DNA of 63,928 bases from Chroococcidiopsidaceae cyanobacterium YX2bin18 (GTDB lineage Bacteria > Cyanobacteriota > Cyanobacteriia > Cyanobacteriales > Chroococcidiopsidaceae), in NCBI GenBank assembly GCA_030446505.1, contig JAUJND010000011.1:1-63928 (forward strand), given 5' to 3'. Position numbers and translations under genes: made by a program. This document shows positions 29,499-39,824 of this stretch, in pieces. How positions within the stretch are numbered: the first letter of the stretch is position 1; each line of letters begins with the position of its first letter. Below the pieces are notes generated by a model, which saw only the letters and a list, made by a program, of their open reading frames with translations, was not told the DNA's origin and made no database searches.

Positions 29499-30256
29499 AT
29501 GGAGGAACGGGTTCAAAAAATTCTTTCCGAGTGGGGAATTGCCTCGCGTCGTAGGGCAGAAGCTATGATTTTGGCTGGGCGGGTGCAGTGCAATGGCACT
29601 GTGGTTAAGCTAGGGCAAAAAGCTGATCCAGGAAATGACACAATTAAAGTTGATGGCAAGAGCATTCAACCCGCCAAGCGTCCGAAATTGGTCTATATAT
29701 TACTTCATAAACCAGCCGGAGTAGTTTCAAATTGTAATGAACACCAATGGCGCACCACTGTTATAGATCTCCTAACTCCAGAAATACAAATCGATCAGTT
29801 AATCCACCCTGTTGTTCGCCTGGATGTAGACACGACTAGAGCATAGTTGCTGACAAAGGTCTTACCCATCCTCGTCATAGCATTCCTAAGACTTATCATG
29901 TTTGGGTTGAAGGTCATCCGCCAGAATCAGTGCTAGAACTTTGGCGGCAGGGCGTTATTTTGGAGGGCAGGAAAACACGCCCAGCGCAAGTGCGGCTATT
30001 GCAGCGTGGTTCCCGAACGTTGTTGGAGATTATTATCCAAGAGGGAAGAAATCGCCAGATTCGCCGAGTAGCTCAACAGTTAGGATATCCTGTAATTCAG
30101 CTACATCGGACTGCCATTGGTTTGATTGGTTTACAATTGCCAGGAAGTACCCCATTGCCCAAGGGTCAGTATCGTTATTTAAAAGATTTTGAACTACTCT
30201 TTTTGCAAGAGCAAATCAACCTTAAAGCTGTTCAGGAGCCAGTTAGTGGTTTTTAA
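29499..30256 (+). pseudogene. RsuA/RluB-type rRNA pseudouridine synthase, disrupted
   Basis: S4-domain pseudouridine synthase. Residues 1-60 are the S4 RNA-binding domain (VQKILSEWGIASRRRAEAMI). The catalytic domain follows with YILLHKPAGVVS. In the active-site motif, normally GRLDxxTxG, it reads VRLDVDTTRA followed by TAG at 29844-29846. About four bases are then missing before the frame resumes as LTHPRHSIPKTYHVWVEG and continues through RTLLEIIIQEGRNRQIRRVAQQLGYPV. The catalytic Asp codon itself survives. Two Gly substitutions, a stop and a deletion in 40 bases form a patch, unlike the single-base slips elsewhere. Confidence 0.85.
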
Positions 30257-30299
30257 GAAGTGCAATAGAATATGAAATATTACGGTAGGAAGAATCAGG

Positions 30300-31091
30300 G
30301 TGAGTTCTACAAGTCTGCTTGAGCAACATCGAGACGAAACACTAGCAGAACTGGGCAAGCAACTACGCCTAAAGCGTCAAGAACAGGCTCTGTCCTTAGA
30401 AAATCTAGCGGCAAAAACCCGAATTCAGCAGCGGATGTTGCAGGCACTCGAAGAAGGCGAACTGGATGAACTGCCTGAGCCAATTTATATTCAAGGGTTC
30501 ATCAAACAATATGCAGAGGCGCTGGGATTAAATGGTGCAGAATTATCCCGCAACTTTCCTATTGGCGATCGCCGATTGAGGATTAAACCTGTTTGGCAGA
30601 AGTTGCCTACGGCTCAGTTACGCCCAATTCATCTTTACTTGATCTATATATTTGTGATTATCTGCGCTGTGAATGCTCTATCTCGGATGTTAAGCCGTTC
30701 CGAATTACAAGTTAGTAGCAGTCAACTTCAATCCCAATCACAACCAGCGGCTTCATCGGCTGCAAAACGAGAGCAAATCCTGCCAAACCATTTAGAAGCA
30801 AAAGCTGTCGGTGCCACACCCAACGTTGCTAGTCATCCCAAACCAGTTCAGGTTAAAGTTACCTTGAAAGCGGACTCCTGGATTCGGGTAGTAGCTGACG
30901 GAACTCTGCTGTTTGAGGGCTTATTGCCCCAAGGAACTCGCCGTACTTGGGTAGCACAGCAACAACTAAAAGTACGAGCCGGGAATGCTGGTGGTGTGTT
31001 AGTTACTTTTAACCAGGAGCAAGCCAAAGAGTTAGGAAATCCTGGGGAAGTGCAAGAAGTGATCTTTGTTGCGGATCCAAGGTTTCAATGA
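30300..31091 (+). CDS. RodZ-like helix-turn-helix membrane protein (DUF4115)
   Basis: A 263-residue protein with the RodZ plan. Residues 10-85 are a Cro-like helix-turn-helix (LGKQLRLKRQEQALSLENLA, then PIYIQGFIKQYAEALGL). A single membrane helix lies at about 115-133 (LYLIYIFVIICAVNAL). A Ser/Gln-rich linker follows, then a periplasmic DUF4115 beta domain (VTLKADSWIRVVADGTLLFEG). RodZ links MreB to the envelope in rods; in cyanobacteria the role is less clear. Start GTG at 30300 with AGGAAG upstream. The last codons overlap the convergent malQ end by seven bases. Confidence 0.85.
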   Translation: MSSTSLLEQHRDETLAELGKQLRLKRQEQALSLENLAAKTRIQQRMLQALEEGELDELPEPIYIQGFIKQYAEALGLNGAELSRNFPIGDRRLRIKPVWQKLPTAQLRPIHLYLIYIFVIICAVNALSRMLSRSELQVSSSQLQSQSQPAASSAAKREQILPNHLEAKAVGATPNVASHPKPVQVKVTLKADSWIRVVADGTLLFEGLLPQGTRRTWVAQQQLKVRAGNAGGVLVTFNQEQAKELGNPGEVQEVIFVADPRFQ

Positions 31092-32593
31092 GGATTGATT
31101 GGAGTGCGACCGTAGGTTTTGGTTAGAGTTTTGAGGTGCGATCGCAAGTGGTCTGTCAGAGCATGAGACTGATACCGCCAATCCCAATTGCCCTCTGGTT
31201 TACTAGGGTAATTTATCCGTGCCTCTGTCCCTAGCCCCAACAGATCTTGAAGGGGAATAATTGCTTGGTTCGCTACAGAACTCAAAGCTAACCGGATAAA
31301 ATCCCAGTGGATGCCTTCAGGACTGGGATAACCTAAGTAGCGGAGAGCGGCTTCTTTTTCGTAATCTGGCAACTTATTAAACCAGCCCACAGTTGTGTCA
31401 TTATCGTGGGTGCCAGTATACACTACACAGTTGCGTGAATAATTGAAGGGTAAAAAAGGATTACTAGCATCTCCACCAAAGGCAAACTGCAAAATCTTCA
31501 TTCCGGGAAATTCAAACTTGTCTCGCAGTGCCTCTACTTGAGGTGTAATTACTCCCAAATCTTCAGCTAGGACGGGTAGCTTGCCTAGCTTGTGATTGAG
31601 AGAATTAAACAAAGCTTCCCCAGGCGCTTCAATCCACTTTCCATTGATGGCATTTGTTTCTCCTTGCTCTACCGCCCAATAAGCTTGGAACCCTCGGAAG
31701 TGGTCAATACGAATGATGTCTATATAATCTAGCATCGCCTGGAAGCGCTGCACCCACCAGTTAAAGTCCAACTGTTGCAATTTCTCCCAGTTATAAACTG
31801 GGTTGCCCCATAATTGACCAGTTTCGCTAAAGTAGTCTGGCGGTACTCCCGCCATTAGTGCTGCTGCGCCCGTTTCGTCTAAGCAAAACATTTCTGGATG
31901 CGCCCAGACATCAGCACTATCATGAGCGACGTAAATCGGAATATCGCCAATAATTTGGACACCGCGCATATTAGCGTAACGCTTTAACTCTGACCACTGA
32001 CGGAAAAATTCAAACTGGATGTATTTGTAGTAAAAGATTTCATCTTCCAACCGTTGTCGTGCCTGCTCCATCGCTTCAGGCTGACGCTTGGCAATTTCTC
32101 GCTCCCAACTATACCAGCTTGCTCCTTCATAGCTATCTTTGAGCGCCATAAATAATGCATAGTCATCTAGCCAGTAAGCCTTGGTTTCACAAAAACCCGC
32201 AAACTCCTTTTGCTGTACAGGCGTTGTGTTTGCTTTGAAGTTTTTGCAGGCTTTCTTTAGCAACGGCATTTTTAGTAACACGACTTGCTCAAAGTCGACT
32301 TTTTCGACAGGAAATGCTGGTAAATTAGCAAATTCCTCCTCAGCTAGCATTCCTTGGTCACGTAGTTGTTCTAGGCTAATTAGAAGCGGATTACCCGCCA
32401 TTGCCGAATAAGAAGCATAAGGAGAATTACCATACCCAGTTGGGCCCAAGGGCAAAACTTGCCAATATTGCTGGTAGCTCTCTACCAAAAAATCAATAAA
32501 TCGATATGCTTCTAATCCTAAATCCCCAATGCCAAAGCGACTGGGAAAGGAAGTAGGGTGTAGCAAAATGCCACTGGATCTGGGAAAAGGCAT
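31085..32593 (-). CDS. malQ: 4-alpha-glucanotransferase (GH77)
   Basis: Amylomaltase/D-enzyme, 502 residues, transferring alpha-1,4-glucan segments during glycogen turnover. Signatures: N-terminal RSSGILLHPTSFPSRFGIGDLG, QVLPLGPTGYGNSPY, the nucleophile Asp in IIRIDHFRGF, the acid/base Glu in VLAEDLGV and the stabilising Asp in TGTHDNDTT. Intact and of usual length. Convergent with the RodZ-like gene; its start follows an unremarkable leader. Confidence 0.95.
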   Translation of the reverse strand: MPFPRSSGILLHPTSFPSRFGIGDLGLEAYRFIDFLVESYQQYWQVLPLGPTGYGNSPYASYSAMAGNPLLISLEQLRDQGMLAEEEFANLPAFPVEKVDFEQVVLLKMPLLKKACKNFKANTTPVQQKEFAGFCETKAYWLDDYALFMALKDSYEGASWYSWEREIAKRQPEAMEQARQRLEDEIFYYKYIQFEFFRQWSELKRYANMRGVQIIGDIPIYVAHDSADVWAHPEMFCLDETGAAALMAGVPPDYFSETGQLWGNPVYNWEKLQQLDFNWWVQRFQAMLDYIDIIRIDHFRGFQAYWAVEQGETNAINGKWIEAPGEALFNSLNHKLGKLPVLAEDLGVITPQVEALRDKFEFPGMKILQFAFGGDASNPFLPFNYSRNCVVYTGTHDNDTTVGWFNKLPDYEKEAALRYLGYPSPEGIHWDFIRLALSSVANQAIIPLQDLLGLGTEARINYPSKPEGNWDWRYQSHALTDHLRSHLKTLTKTYGRTPINPH

Positions 32594-32697
32594 AGATTAT
32601 GTTGTAGCATCAGCAAACTTTACGAATTTATCACGCTGCGGATGCTTTAAAACCTACCCATAGTAGGGGTTACTACGTAGAGTAAGTTCAATACACC

Positions 32698-33738
32698 TCA
32701 ATTTCCTGGCGCTATCCGCCCCTGAATGATTAAATCCGGGGAAATAGCCGACATGACAACGCGAGCAAGCCTTACGGCATCGCGCCCCTCTGCTTTTGCC
32801 TGATACAGTGCCTGATCAGCCGCAGAGATCAGCATGGCAGGCGAGGATTCATGACTTGGCACGATGCTAGCAACTCCTAAACTGAGAGTAAGGCACGTGC
32901 TAACTTGAGAATTTGCATGGGCAATTTCTAGAGCTTTGATCTTAAAGCGGACTTTCTCGGCAATTTGGACAGCACCCTCAGCATTAGTGTTTGGTAGGAT
33001 CACTGCAAATTCTTCTCCCCCATAACGTGCAACCAAATCAGCAGGACGACTTACACAAAGACTGAGCGCTTTAGCCACCTGTTGCAAACACTTATCTCCT
33101 GCTTGATGACCATAGGTGTCGTTGTAAGTTTTGAAAAAATCGACATCACACAGAATTAGAGATAGAGGTGCTTTTTCCCTCACCATCCGCCGCCACTCTT
33201 GGTCAAGGTATTCGTCAAATCGGCGACGGTTTGCTATCTGAGTTAAGCCATCTGAGGTAGCTAGGCGCTGCAACGCTTGGTTCGCTAACTCTAACTGTTT
33301 GTAGAGTTGGGATTGTTGAAGGAGACGACGCACGCGCTGACGCAGCACCGCCCAATGGATGGGCTTGGTAACATAATCGCTCGCACCCACCTCGAAGGCG
33401 CGATCAACCGACGCTTGATCGTCAAGACCAGTGATCATCAATACGGGTGTGCGATCGCGCAGCGTGCCGGATGGCATCTCGCCTTCAAACAGGGCTTGCA
33501 GTTGGGTGCAGCAGGTGAAGCCGTCCATCACTGGCATCATCGCATCCAGCAGCACGATATCTGGTTGGAGGCGCTCGTAAACAGCTAGACACTCCTCTCC
33601 ATCCTTTGCCTCTGCTACTTGGTAACCTTCTTTTTTCATTGCCTGACGCAGCAGAATCCGCATCGACTTGTCGTCGTCGACTATCAGGATTAAAGGAGGG
33701 TCTTTTTGGTTCTGGACGGAAGTGTTCATCCCTGACAT
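32698..33738 (-). CDS. Response regulator with GGDEF diguanylate cyclase domain
   Basis: A 346-residue PleD-like regulator. Residues 14-135 are a receiver (LILIVDDDKSMRIL; phospho-acceptor Asp in VLLDAMMPVMDG; Lys in YVTKPIHW). A short coiled helix follows, then a GGDEF domain at about 175-335 with an intact active site YGGEEF. RPAD lies exactly five residues upstream, the product-inhibition I-site RxxD, so the enzyme should make c-di-GMP and be feedback-inhibited. The start overlaps the end of the upstream hybrid kinase by 13 bases, which implies co-translation and a phosphorelay partnership. Confidence 0.92.
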   Translation of the reverse strand: MSGMNTSVQNQKDPPLILIVDDDKSMRILLRQAMKKEGYQVAEAKDGEECLAVYERLQPDIVLLDAMMPVMDGFTCCTQLQALFEGEMPSGTLRDRTPVLMITGLDDQASVDRAFEVGASDYVTKPIHWAVLRQRVRRLLQQSQLYKQLELANQALQRLATSDGLTQIANRRRFDEYLDQEWRRMVREKAPLSLILCDVDFFKTYNDTYGHQAGDKCLQQVAKALSLCVSRPADLVARYGGEEFAVILPNTNAEGAVQIAEKVRFKIKALEIAHANSQVSTCLTLSLGVASIVPSHESSPAMLISAADQALYQAKAEGRDAVRLARVVMSAISPDLIIQGRIAPGN

Positions 33739-36700
33739 TGTTGACGCTCTACTTGCAAAGCTGCCTTAACTCTTTCAGATTCTGCCGCCAGCTGCGGCAG
33801 TCTCTCTGATGCACCTTCAACCGTTCCAGCGCGACCTATTGCTTCTAGCTCTTTACAAAACTTAGAGAGAGTTGTAGCACCGAGGGTAGCACTGGTTGAA
33901 TTCAAGGTGTGAGCTGCTTGTCGCAGTGCCGCTGCATCCCCCTGAGCAATCGCTGTACTGATAGTATGCAGGAGTTTGGGAGCATCTTCGAGGTAGCTAT
34001 CAATCACCTCAATTAACATTTCTGAGGCATTTTCACCCGCCATGTCCCGTAAGGATTCTAGTGCCTCGCGATCAATCGCTGTCTTGTCCATTTTCTGTTG
34101 TCCGTTGTTGATTTTTGCGGTTGCCCGATCCTTAAGCGCTGATGAACCCTGAACACTACCTGTCTGACACTTACTCAGAGCCTGGACTAGTTCCTCCACG
34201 CGGATAGGCTTGCTGAGGTAGTCATCCATACCTGCATCAATGCAAACCTCGCGATCGCCCTGCATTGCATTGGCAGTCATGGCAATAATCCGGGGGCGTT
34301 GGGACTGCGACCATTCCTGGCAAATACGACGAGTGGCTGTTAATCCGTCCATTTCTGGCATCTGCACGTCCATTAGCACTACGTCATAGGACTGACGGTG
34401 TAGAGCTTGCAGTACTTCCAGACCATTGCCAGCTACATCTGCCCGATACCCCATCCGCTGCAAGATCAGTAGTGCTACTTTCTGGTTCACTACATTGTCC
34501 TCAGCTAGCAGAATCATTAGGGGAAGCTGTTCAGCGAGCCGGGGGATATCTTGTTTATGCCCTGCTTTAGGTGTATCTTGTTTCACCTTGATGGACTGTT
34601 CGCCTAATGCCCGGCTCAAGACATTGTAGAGCGAGGATTGTTTAACTGGCTTGTTCAGGAAGGCAGCGAAATGCACTTCGGCAGCTTGGGTACCCATCTC
34701 TTGCCCGCCCATGGAAGTCAACATCACTAAAGGTAACTCTTGGCAGTTTGGCTGCTTGCGGATTTTTGATGCCAGGGTCAGACCATCCATCTGCGGCATC
34801 TGCATATCCAGAATCGCGATGTCAAAGGGATCTCCCTGGCAAATCCAGTCCAGGGCTTCAGTACCGGATTGAGCCGCACGAGTCAGCATCCCCCAAGACT
34901 GCGCTTGTAAGAGCACAATTTTGCGGTTAGTGGCGTTATCGTCCACAATCAGCAATCGCTTCTCGGCTAACTGCGGTTGGGGATTATCGATGTCAACCTG
35001 TAATAATTCGGGAACTGATTCAGCGATCACAGTAAAAAAGAAGGTAGAGCCTTGACCCACTTGACTCTCGACCCACATTCTGCCGCCCATCATTTCGCTT
35101 AAGCGTTTACTGATCACAAGCCCTAGCCCTGTGCCGCCATAATTCCGGGTAATGGAGGAATCAACTTGATTGAAAGACTGAAACAGGCGGTCTAGCTTGT
35201 CTTCAGGAATGCCGATGCCAGTATCTTTGACGGCAAAACAGAGTTCGTATTTGTCCCATGGGATCTCTGGTGGAAGCAATTCATCTTGGCGTTCTTGTAG
35301 TCTCTCCAGAGATATTGCCTCCACTGGATGGACGGTTACTGAAACCACGACTTCCCCAACCTCTGTGAATTTGACTGCATTACTGAGCAGATTTACCAAA
35401 ATTTGGCGCAGCCGAGTCACATCTCCCAAAATCGTTTTGGGGACTTGCGGAGCAATGAGGTATGCCAACTCAAGACCTTTTTCCGCTGCCTTGGGAGCCA
35501 GTAAATCGAAGGATTCCTCAATGCAGGTTCGCAGGTCAAAGGGATGCTGTTCCAAATCAAACTTGCCTGACTCAATTTTGGAAAAGTCCAGAATGTCATT
35601 AATGATTGTGAGTAGAGCATCGCTACTGCTGCGAATTGTTTCAACAAAATCCTGCTGCTGAGGTGTTAGCTCTGTATTGAGGAGCAATCCTGTCATGCCA
35701 ATTACCCCATTCATAGGAGTGCGAATCTCGTGGCTCATATTTGCCAGGAATTCAGACTTAGCCCGGTTAGCAGCTTCAGCAGATTCTTTGGCTTTGTGCA
35801 GTTCTGCTTCAGCCTGCTTGCGTTTGGTAGTATCTTCAACAGTGCCTTCGTAGCAAAGGAGAGTCCCGCTTGCATCCTTAACAGTACGAGCGTTTTCCGA
35901 AATCCAGATTATGCTGCCGTCTTGACGATACGCCTGCGACTCAAACCCGGAAACGGCATTATCCTGTTGCATTAGGCGCACAAACTCAGCACGACGACTC
36001 GGCGCAACATAAAGTTGCTGCTCAATGTTGCAGAGGTTGGCTATTAATTCCTCAGGAGATTCGTAACCATACATCCGGGATAGGGCAGGATTAGCACTAA
36101 TGTAGCGACCATCGACTGTAGTTTGGAAGATGCCCTCGGCAGTGTTCTCGAAAATACTGCGGTACTTCGCTTCTGCTTGCCGCAATGCTACCTCTGCTTG
36201 CTGGCGCTGCCACCCTTTTATTCTTAGGGAAACTAAATCTGCTATGGAACCAGCGAAATTCTGTTCCTCTAATGTCCACTCGCGGGCAGACCCTATATGT
36301 TCGTGACAGACAACTCCTACCATTTCACCAGCCACCCAAATTGGTGCATCCAGCATAGAGCTAATGCCGAAGGGAGAAAGATAAAACTGGGAGAATTCTT
36401 TGGTTTTAGGGTCAGTATGGGCATTATGCGCCGCGATCGTGCGCTCCTCTGTCAACGCTTGGAAATAAGCAGGGTACTCTACTACTGCTAGCTCAATGCC
36501 TTGCGAATGAGCACTTTTGATCCATTCATACAAGTCGAGGCATTGAATCTTTGGCGATCGCCGTTGTATAACCACACACTGGCGCGTTCAATTTTTAGGG
36601 TGTTGGTGGCAACCTCTGTAATTTCCCGGACAGCAGCATTTAAATCTCTTCCATCGCTGAATGTCTTGCGCCTTTCCAGTTCCATCAGTACCGCGTTCTG

Positions 36701-37888
36701 CTCTTGAAGCTGTCTTTTGCTTTCCTGCAAGGCTGCCTCTGCTCGCTTGCGTTTGGTGATATCGTGGTAGGTGATGCTGATACCAGCAACACTTGGCTCA
36801 GCAAGAAGATTATTAGCAATGACCTCAAACTCTCGCCAGGAATTATCTGTGTGCCGTAGCCGAAACTCAGATTTAATTTTGGTAGCTGAACAATCAAGGG
36901 CTTTCGTTAACAGGTTCTCTGCCTTGGTTTGATCGTCAGGATGCACGCATTCAAAAGCTTTTTTGCCGAGCCAATCCTCGGCTTCATACCCTAAAATCTG
37001 TTTGACGGACGAACTTACGTAGCAAATGGTGCTATCGGCTGCTGTAACTGCAATTACATCAGATGAGTTTTGTACCAGGGAGCGGAAGCGCTCTTCGCTT
37101 TGACGCAGGGCTTCGGCTTTCGCAGTTTCGGCAGTGATGCGCTGATCGAAAAGGGCAGCAAGCACCGCCAGAGTCAAGATAACCAACGTCGCCATGCCAA
37201 TCTCAAAAGCCAGCATAGAATTATCCATTGCATGGGATGGCTGGTCCACGACCCCAAAGGGAATATCCGTAGGAAGTGGCTGAAAGCTGACGGCTGCCAT
37301 TCCTGTATAGTGCATACCAGCAACCGCATTCCCCATAATGATCGCACTGCCGAGCTTTCGCATATTCCCAATCAGGGTAGTCTGGGCGCGAAGTTGGAAT
37401 GCCAACCAGAGGGCAACTGCGGATACACAAATAGCGATCGCTACCGAGAGTCCAATCACTCTTTGGTCGTACTGGGCGATCACCCCCACCCGCATCGCCC
37501 CCATGCCAATGTAGTGCATAGAAGCAATCCCTAGTCCCATGAAAATGCTTCCCAGCAACAACTGTAGCCATCCCATCTTCTGACGGCTGACTACAAAAAG
37601 AGCCAGCCCAGAAGCAAGAACAGCTGCCGCCATTGAAATCAGCACCGTTGGAATGTCATAGGTCATTGGGATGGGCAATTGATATGCCAGCATGGCAATA
37701 AAGTGCATGGACCAGATACCCACTCCCATAGCGATCGCGCCTCCAACTAACCAGAGCTTGCGAGCGCTCCCTTGGGCAACCGTAACTCGCCCAGCTAGGT
37801 TCAAGGCAGTGTAAGAAGCAATGCTCGCAATTACGATTGAAAGGACAACAAGAGGTACATTATAGGTATTGCTATAGGTAGTTATCAT
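33726..37888 (-). pseudogene. MHYT-PAS-GAF-PAS hybrid histidine kinase with two receivers and HPt, one frameshift
   Basis: Reconstructed as about 1387 residues. The N-terminal MHYT sensor (seven membrane helices, residues 1-230) has the motifs MHFIAML, MHYIGMG and MHYTGMA, proposed to bind copper and sense a diatomic gas. Then PAS (about 265-390), GAF (about 410-560), PAS, HisKA with phospho-His in [12 protein letters not shown], and HATPase (DTGIGIP, GGTGLGL). Receiver 1 has Asp in AILDMQMPQMDG, receiver 2 Asp in VLMDVQMPEMDG. A C-terminal HPt has its His in AAHTLNSTSA. One A missing from AAA near 36540 (RF-KCLDLYEW) splits the GAF; otherwise both halves are clean. It overlaps the GGDEF regulator, its probable output. 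Confidence 0.9.
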
Positions 37889-38022
37889 GGCGATGTTAGT
37901 ATAGGTAATTGCTTTAATTTTCTGCCTGCTAAGTTACTCACGAATGAATGACCATTGAGTTGCCGTGTCTCACCTTCACCAGCAGCGTAAGACCCCTAGG
38001 AACTGAAAGTATATTGATGATA

Positions 38023-38328
38023 TTAAGGGCATCGAATCAAGAGCGGCTCCTGGCATGATTCCTCGATTAAATAGGCAATGATCTGCTTATTGATGCAAAT
38101 GAAGTTATGCTTACCTACTAGCTTTTCACTGACATAGATTTCAGCATTAAGCATGGGGAGAAAAGAGCGGGAATCGTTAAGACAATCAGATACTCGCGCA
38201 TCGTAATTTTTGTCTTCAATGATTAACTGTCCTTGAATCTTGGTCTGATCTATAGCGTAAATTTTTATTTTCTTTGTGATCGCACCATTAGTTGCATATC
38301 GACTTAATAATTCATCAATAACATTCAT
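38023..38328 (-). CDS. Hypothetical protein, 101 residues
   Basis: Not recognised with confidence. It reads as a small soluble beta-rich protein: KIKIYAIDQTKIQGQLIIED, then VSDCLNDSRSFLPMLNAEIY and NKQIIAYLIEE. The alternation of strands around a DSRSFLPM motif is what small cyanobacterial SH3-like or PilZ-like proteins show, but I will not assign it. It lies about 130 bases upstream of the MHYT kinase in the same orientation, so it could be part of that signalling unit. Start ATG at 38328. Confidence 0.6.
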   Translation of the reverse strand: MNVIDELLSRYATNGAITKKIKIYAIDQTKIQGQLIIEDKNYDARVSDCLNDSRSFLPMLNAEIYVSEKLVGKHNFICINKQIIAYLIEESCQEPLLIRCP

Positions 38329-38754
38329 ATATTTTTTCCATTTCCTTTTCAGCAGGTAGGCACAAGCAATTTTGTAAAAAATTTCCAGCTTGACCCCAAA
38401 CTGAAGACAGCGTTAGCCTCAGTCGAGAAACGGGTTTCACGTAAAGTGTTGCAATTTCTGGCTGTTTTACCACTGGTAGACTTAATAGCTCTTGAAGTTC
38501 CCTGATTCAGAATAAAGCGATATATACCCGTTAACACATGGTAAATTTACGAGTTTTCTGACTAAGAGATGATGACTCGGTGTATAAACACTGAGAAGCG
38601 TCGAGTGGGCTTCTGGTTAAAAGAACCGATGAAATTGGGAATCAGGCGATCGCGCTAAAGAATAAAGAATGCTGCCACACTCCCCAAGCTTGGAAAACAT
38701 TTAAAAGATAGTTGACTAGATTCAAAGGCTACGATCTGGTGCAAAATATCAAGT
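38329..38754. other. Spacer between hypothetical and NUDIX genes
   Basis: No supportable gene. A minus-strand open frame (38349-38537) has a composition unlike protein and no recognisable motif. One GGCGATCGCG HIP1-type site is present near 38645. Confidence 0.4.
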
Positions 38755-39189
38755 ATGAATTACCGAAATCCTGCTCCTACAGTTGACATCATTATCGAAC
38801 TGGTTAACCGATCACATCGACCGATTATATTAATTGAGCGCCAAAATTTACCCCTGGGATGGGCGATTCCGGGTGGTTTTATTGATTATGGCGAATCCGC
38901 TGAGGTGGCAGCACGACGGGAAGCTGAGGAAGAAACAGGTTTACAGATTGAGTTAATTGAACAATTCCAGGTGTATTCTGAACCCAACCGTGATCCACGT
39001 CAGCACACAATGAGTGTTGTATTTTTGGCAACAGCAACGGGAGAACCCAAGGCTGGAGATGATGCTAAGACAATAGGTATTTTTGAATCGTGGCGGATAC
39101 CAGTTAATCTATGCTTTGACCACGATCGCATTCTCCGAGATTATTGGCTTTATCGACACTACGGATTAAGACCCCGTTTTAACAATTAG
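38755..39189 (+). CDS. NUDIX hydrolase
   Basis: A 144-residue NUDIX protein. The box GGFIDYGESAEVAARREA-EEETG satisfies GX5EX7REUXEEXGU, with the metal-binding EExxE present. The surrounding LPLGWAIPGGF and QHTMSVVFLA resemble ADP-ribose or nucleotide-sugar pyrophosphatases. A specific substrate is not readable. Intact, probably co-transcribed with the RidA gene 18 bases downstream; such pairs fit metabolite repair. Confidence 0.9.
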   Translation: MNYRNPAPTVDIIIELVNRSHRPIILIERQNLPLGWAIPGGFIDYGESAEVAARREAEEETGLQIELIEQFQVYSEPNRDPRQHTMSVVFLATATGEPKAGDDAKTIGIFESWRIPVNLCFDHDRILRDYWLYRHYGLRPRFNN

Positions 39190-39207
39190 TCTGAACTTAA
39201 ATTAAGA

Positions 39208-39612
39208 ATGAACCGCAAAATTATTCGGACAGCTCATGCTCCCGCACCAGTGGGACCATATAACCAAGCGATCGCCGCTAGTGGTCAGTTTATTTTCGTT
39301 GCTGGTCAAATTCCTCTTGCTCCCAACACTGGTGAAATTGTTGGAATCGCAGATGTGGCAAAGCAAACTCAACAAGTTATGGCAAATCTTGGGGCTATTC
39401 TAATCGCGTCTGGAGCTAAATTTCAGGATGTTGTAAAAACCACTGTTTTTCTAGCAGACATGGATGATTTTGCCGCTATGAATGTAGTTTATGCCCAGTA
39501 TTTTGACGAGGCAATTGCTCCAGCTCGTGCCTGTGTCCAGGTTTCGCGTCTACCCAAGGATGTACTGGTAGAAATTGATTGTATTGCCGTAATTAAGGGT
39601 GTTGCTGAATGA
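39208..39612 (+). CDS. ridA: RidA family enamine/imine deaminase
   Basis: A 134-residue YjgF/YER057c/UK114 protein that hydrolyses reactive 2-aminoacrylate-type enamines. Family features: GPYNQAI, the FVAGQIPL strand, [14 protein letters not shown], and the catalytic Arg in [21 protein letters not shown]. Complete and in the usual size range. It follows the NUDIX gene closely. Confidence 0.94.
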   Translation: MNRKIIRTAHAPAPVGPYNQAIAASGQFIFVAGQIPLAPNTGEIVGIADVAKQTQQVMANLGAILIASGAKFQDVVKTTVFLADMDDFAAMNVVYAQYFDEAIAPARACVQVSRLPKDVLVEIDCIAVIKGVAE

Positions 39613-39824
39613 AGTATGAATTTGCCAACTGGATCTCTCGTACTTTAAATATAAAGCCTGTTGGGAGCTAACTCCTATGCACACATGAAAGACAGCCTTT
39701 GTTTAGCGAGCATTTGTATCCTCTTGGGAATTCTTCAGTTAAGTATCCCAAAGGAGAACGTATTTGGAATTGTTCAAATACCAGCTTCCTCAAAAGAGGG
39801 AACTTAACCACAGAAATTAATCGC

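Noticed and set aside
38349-38537. 62-codon minus-strand frame
   Set aside because: No conserved pattern, not followed or preceded by coupled genes; composition not protein-like.
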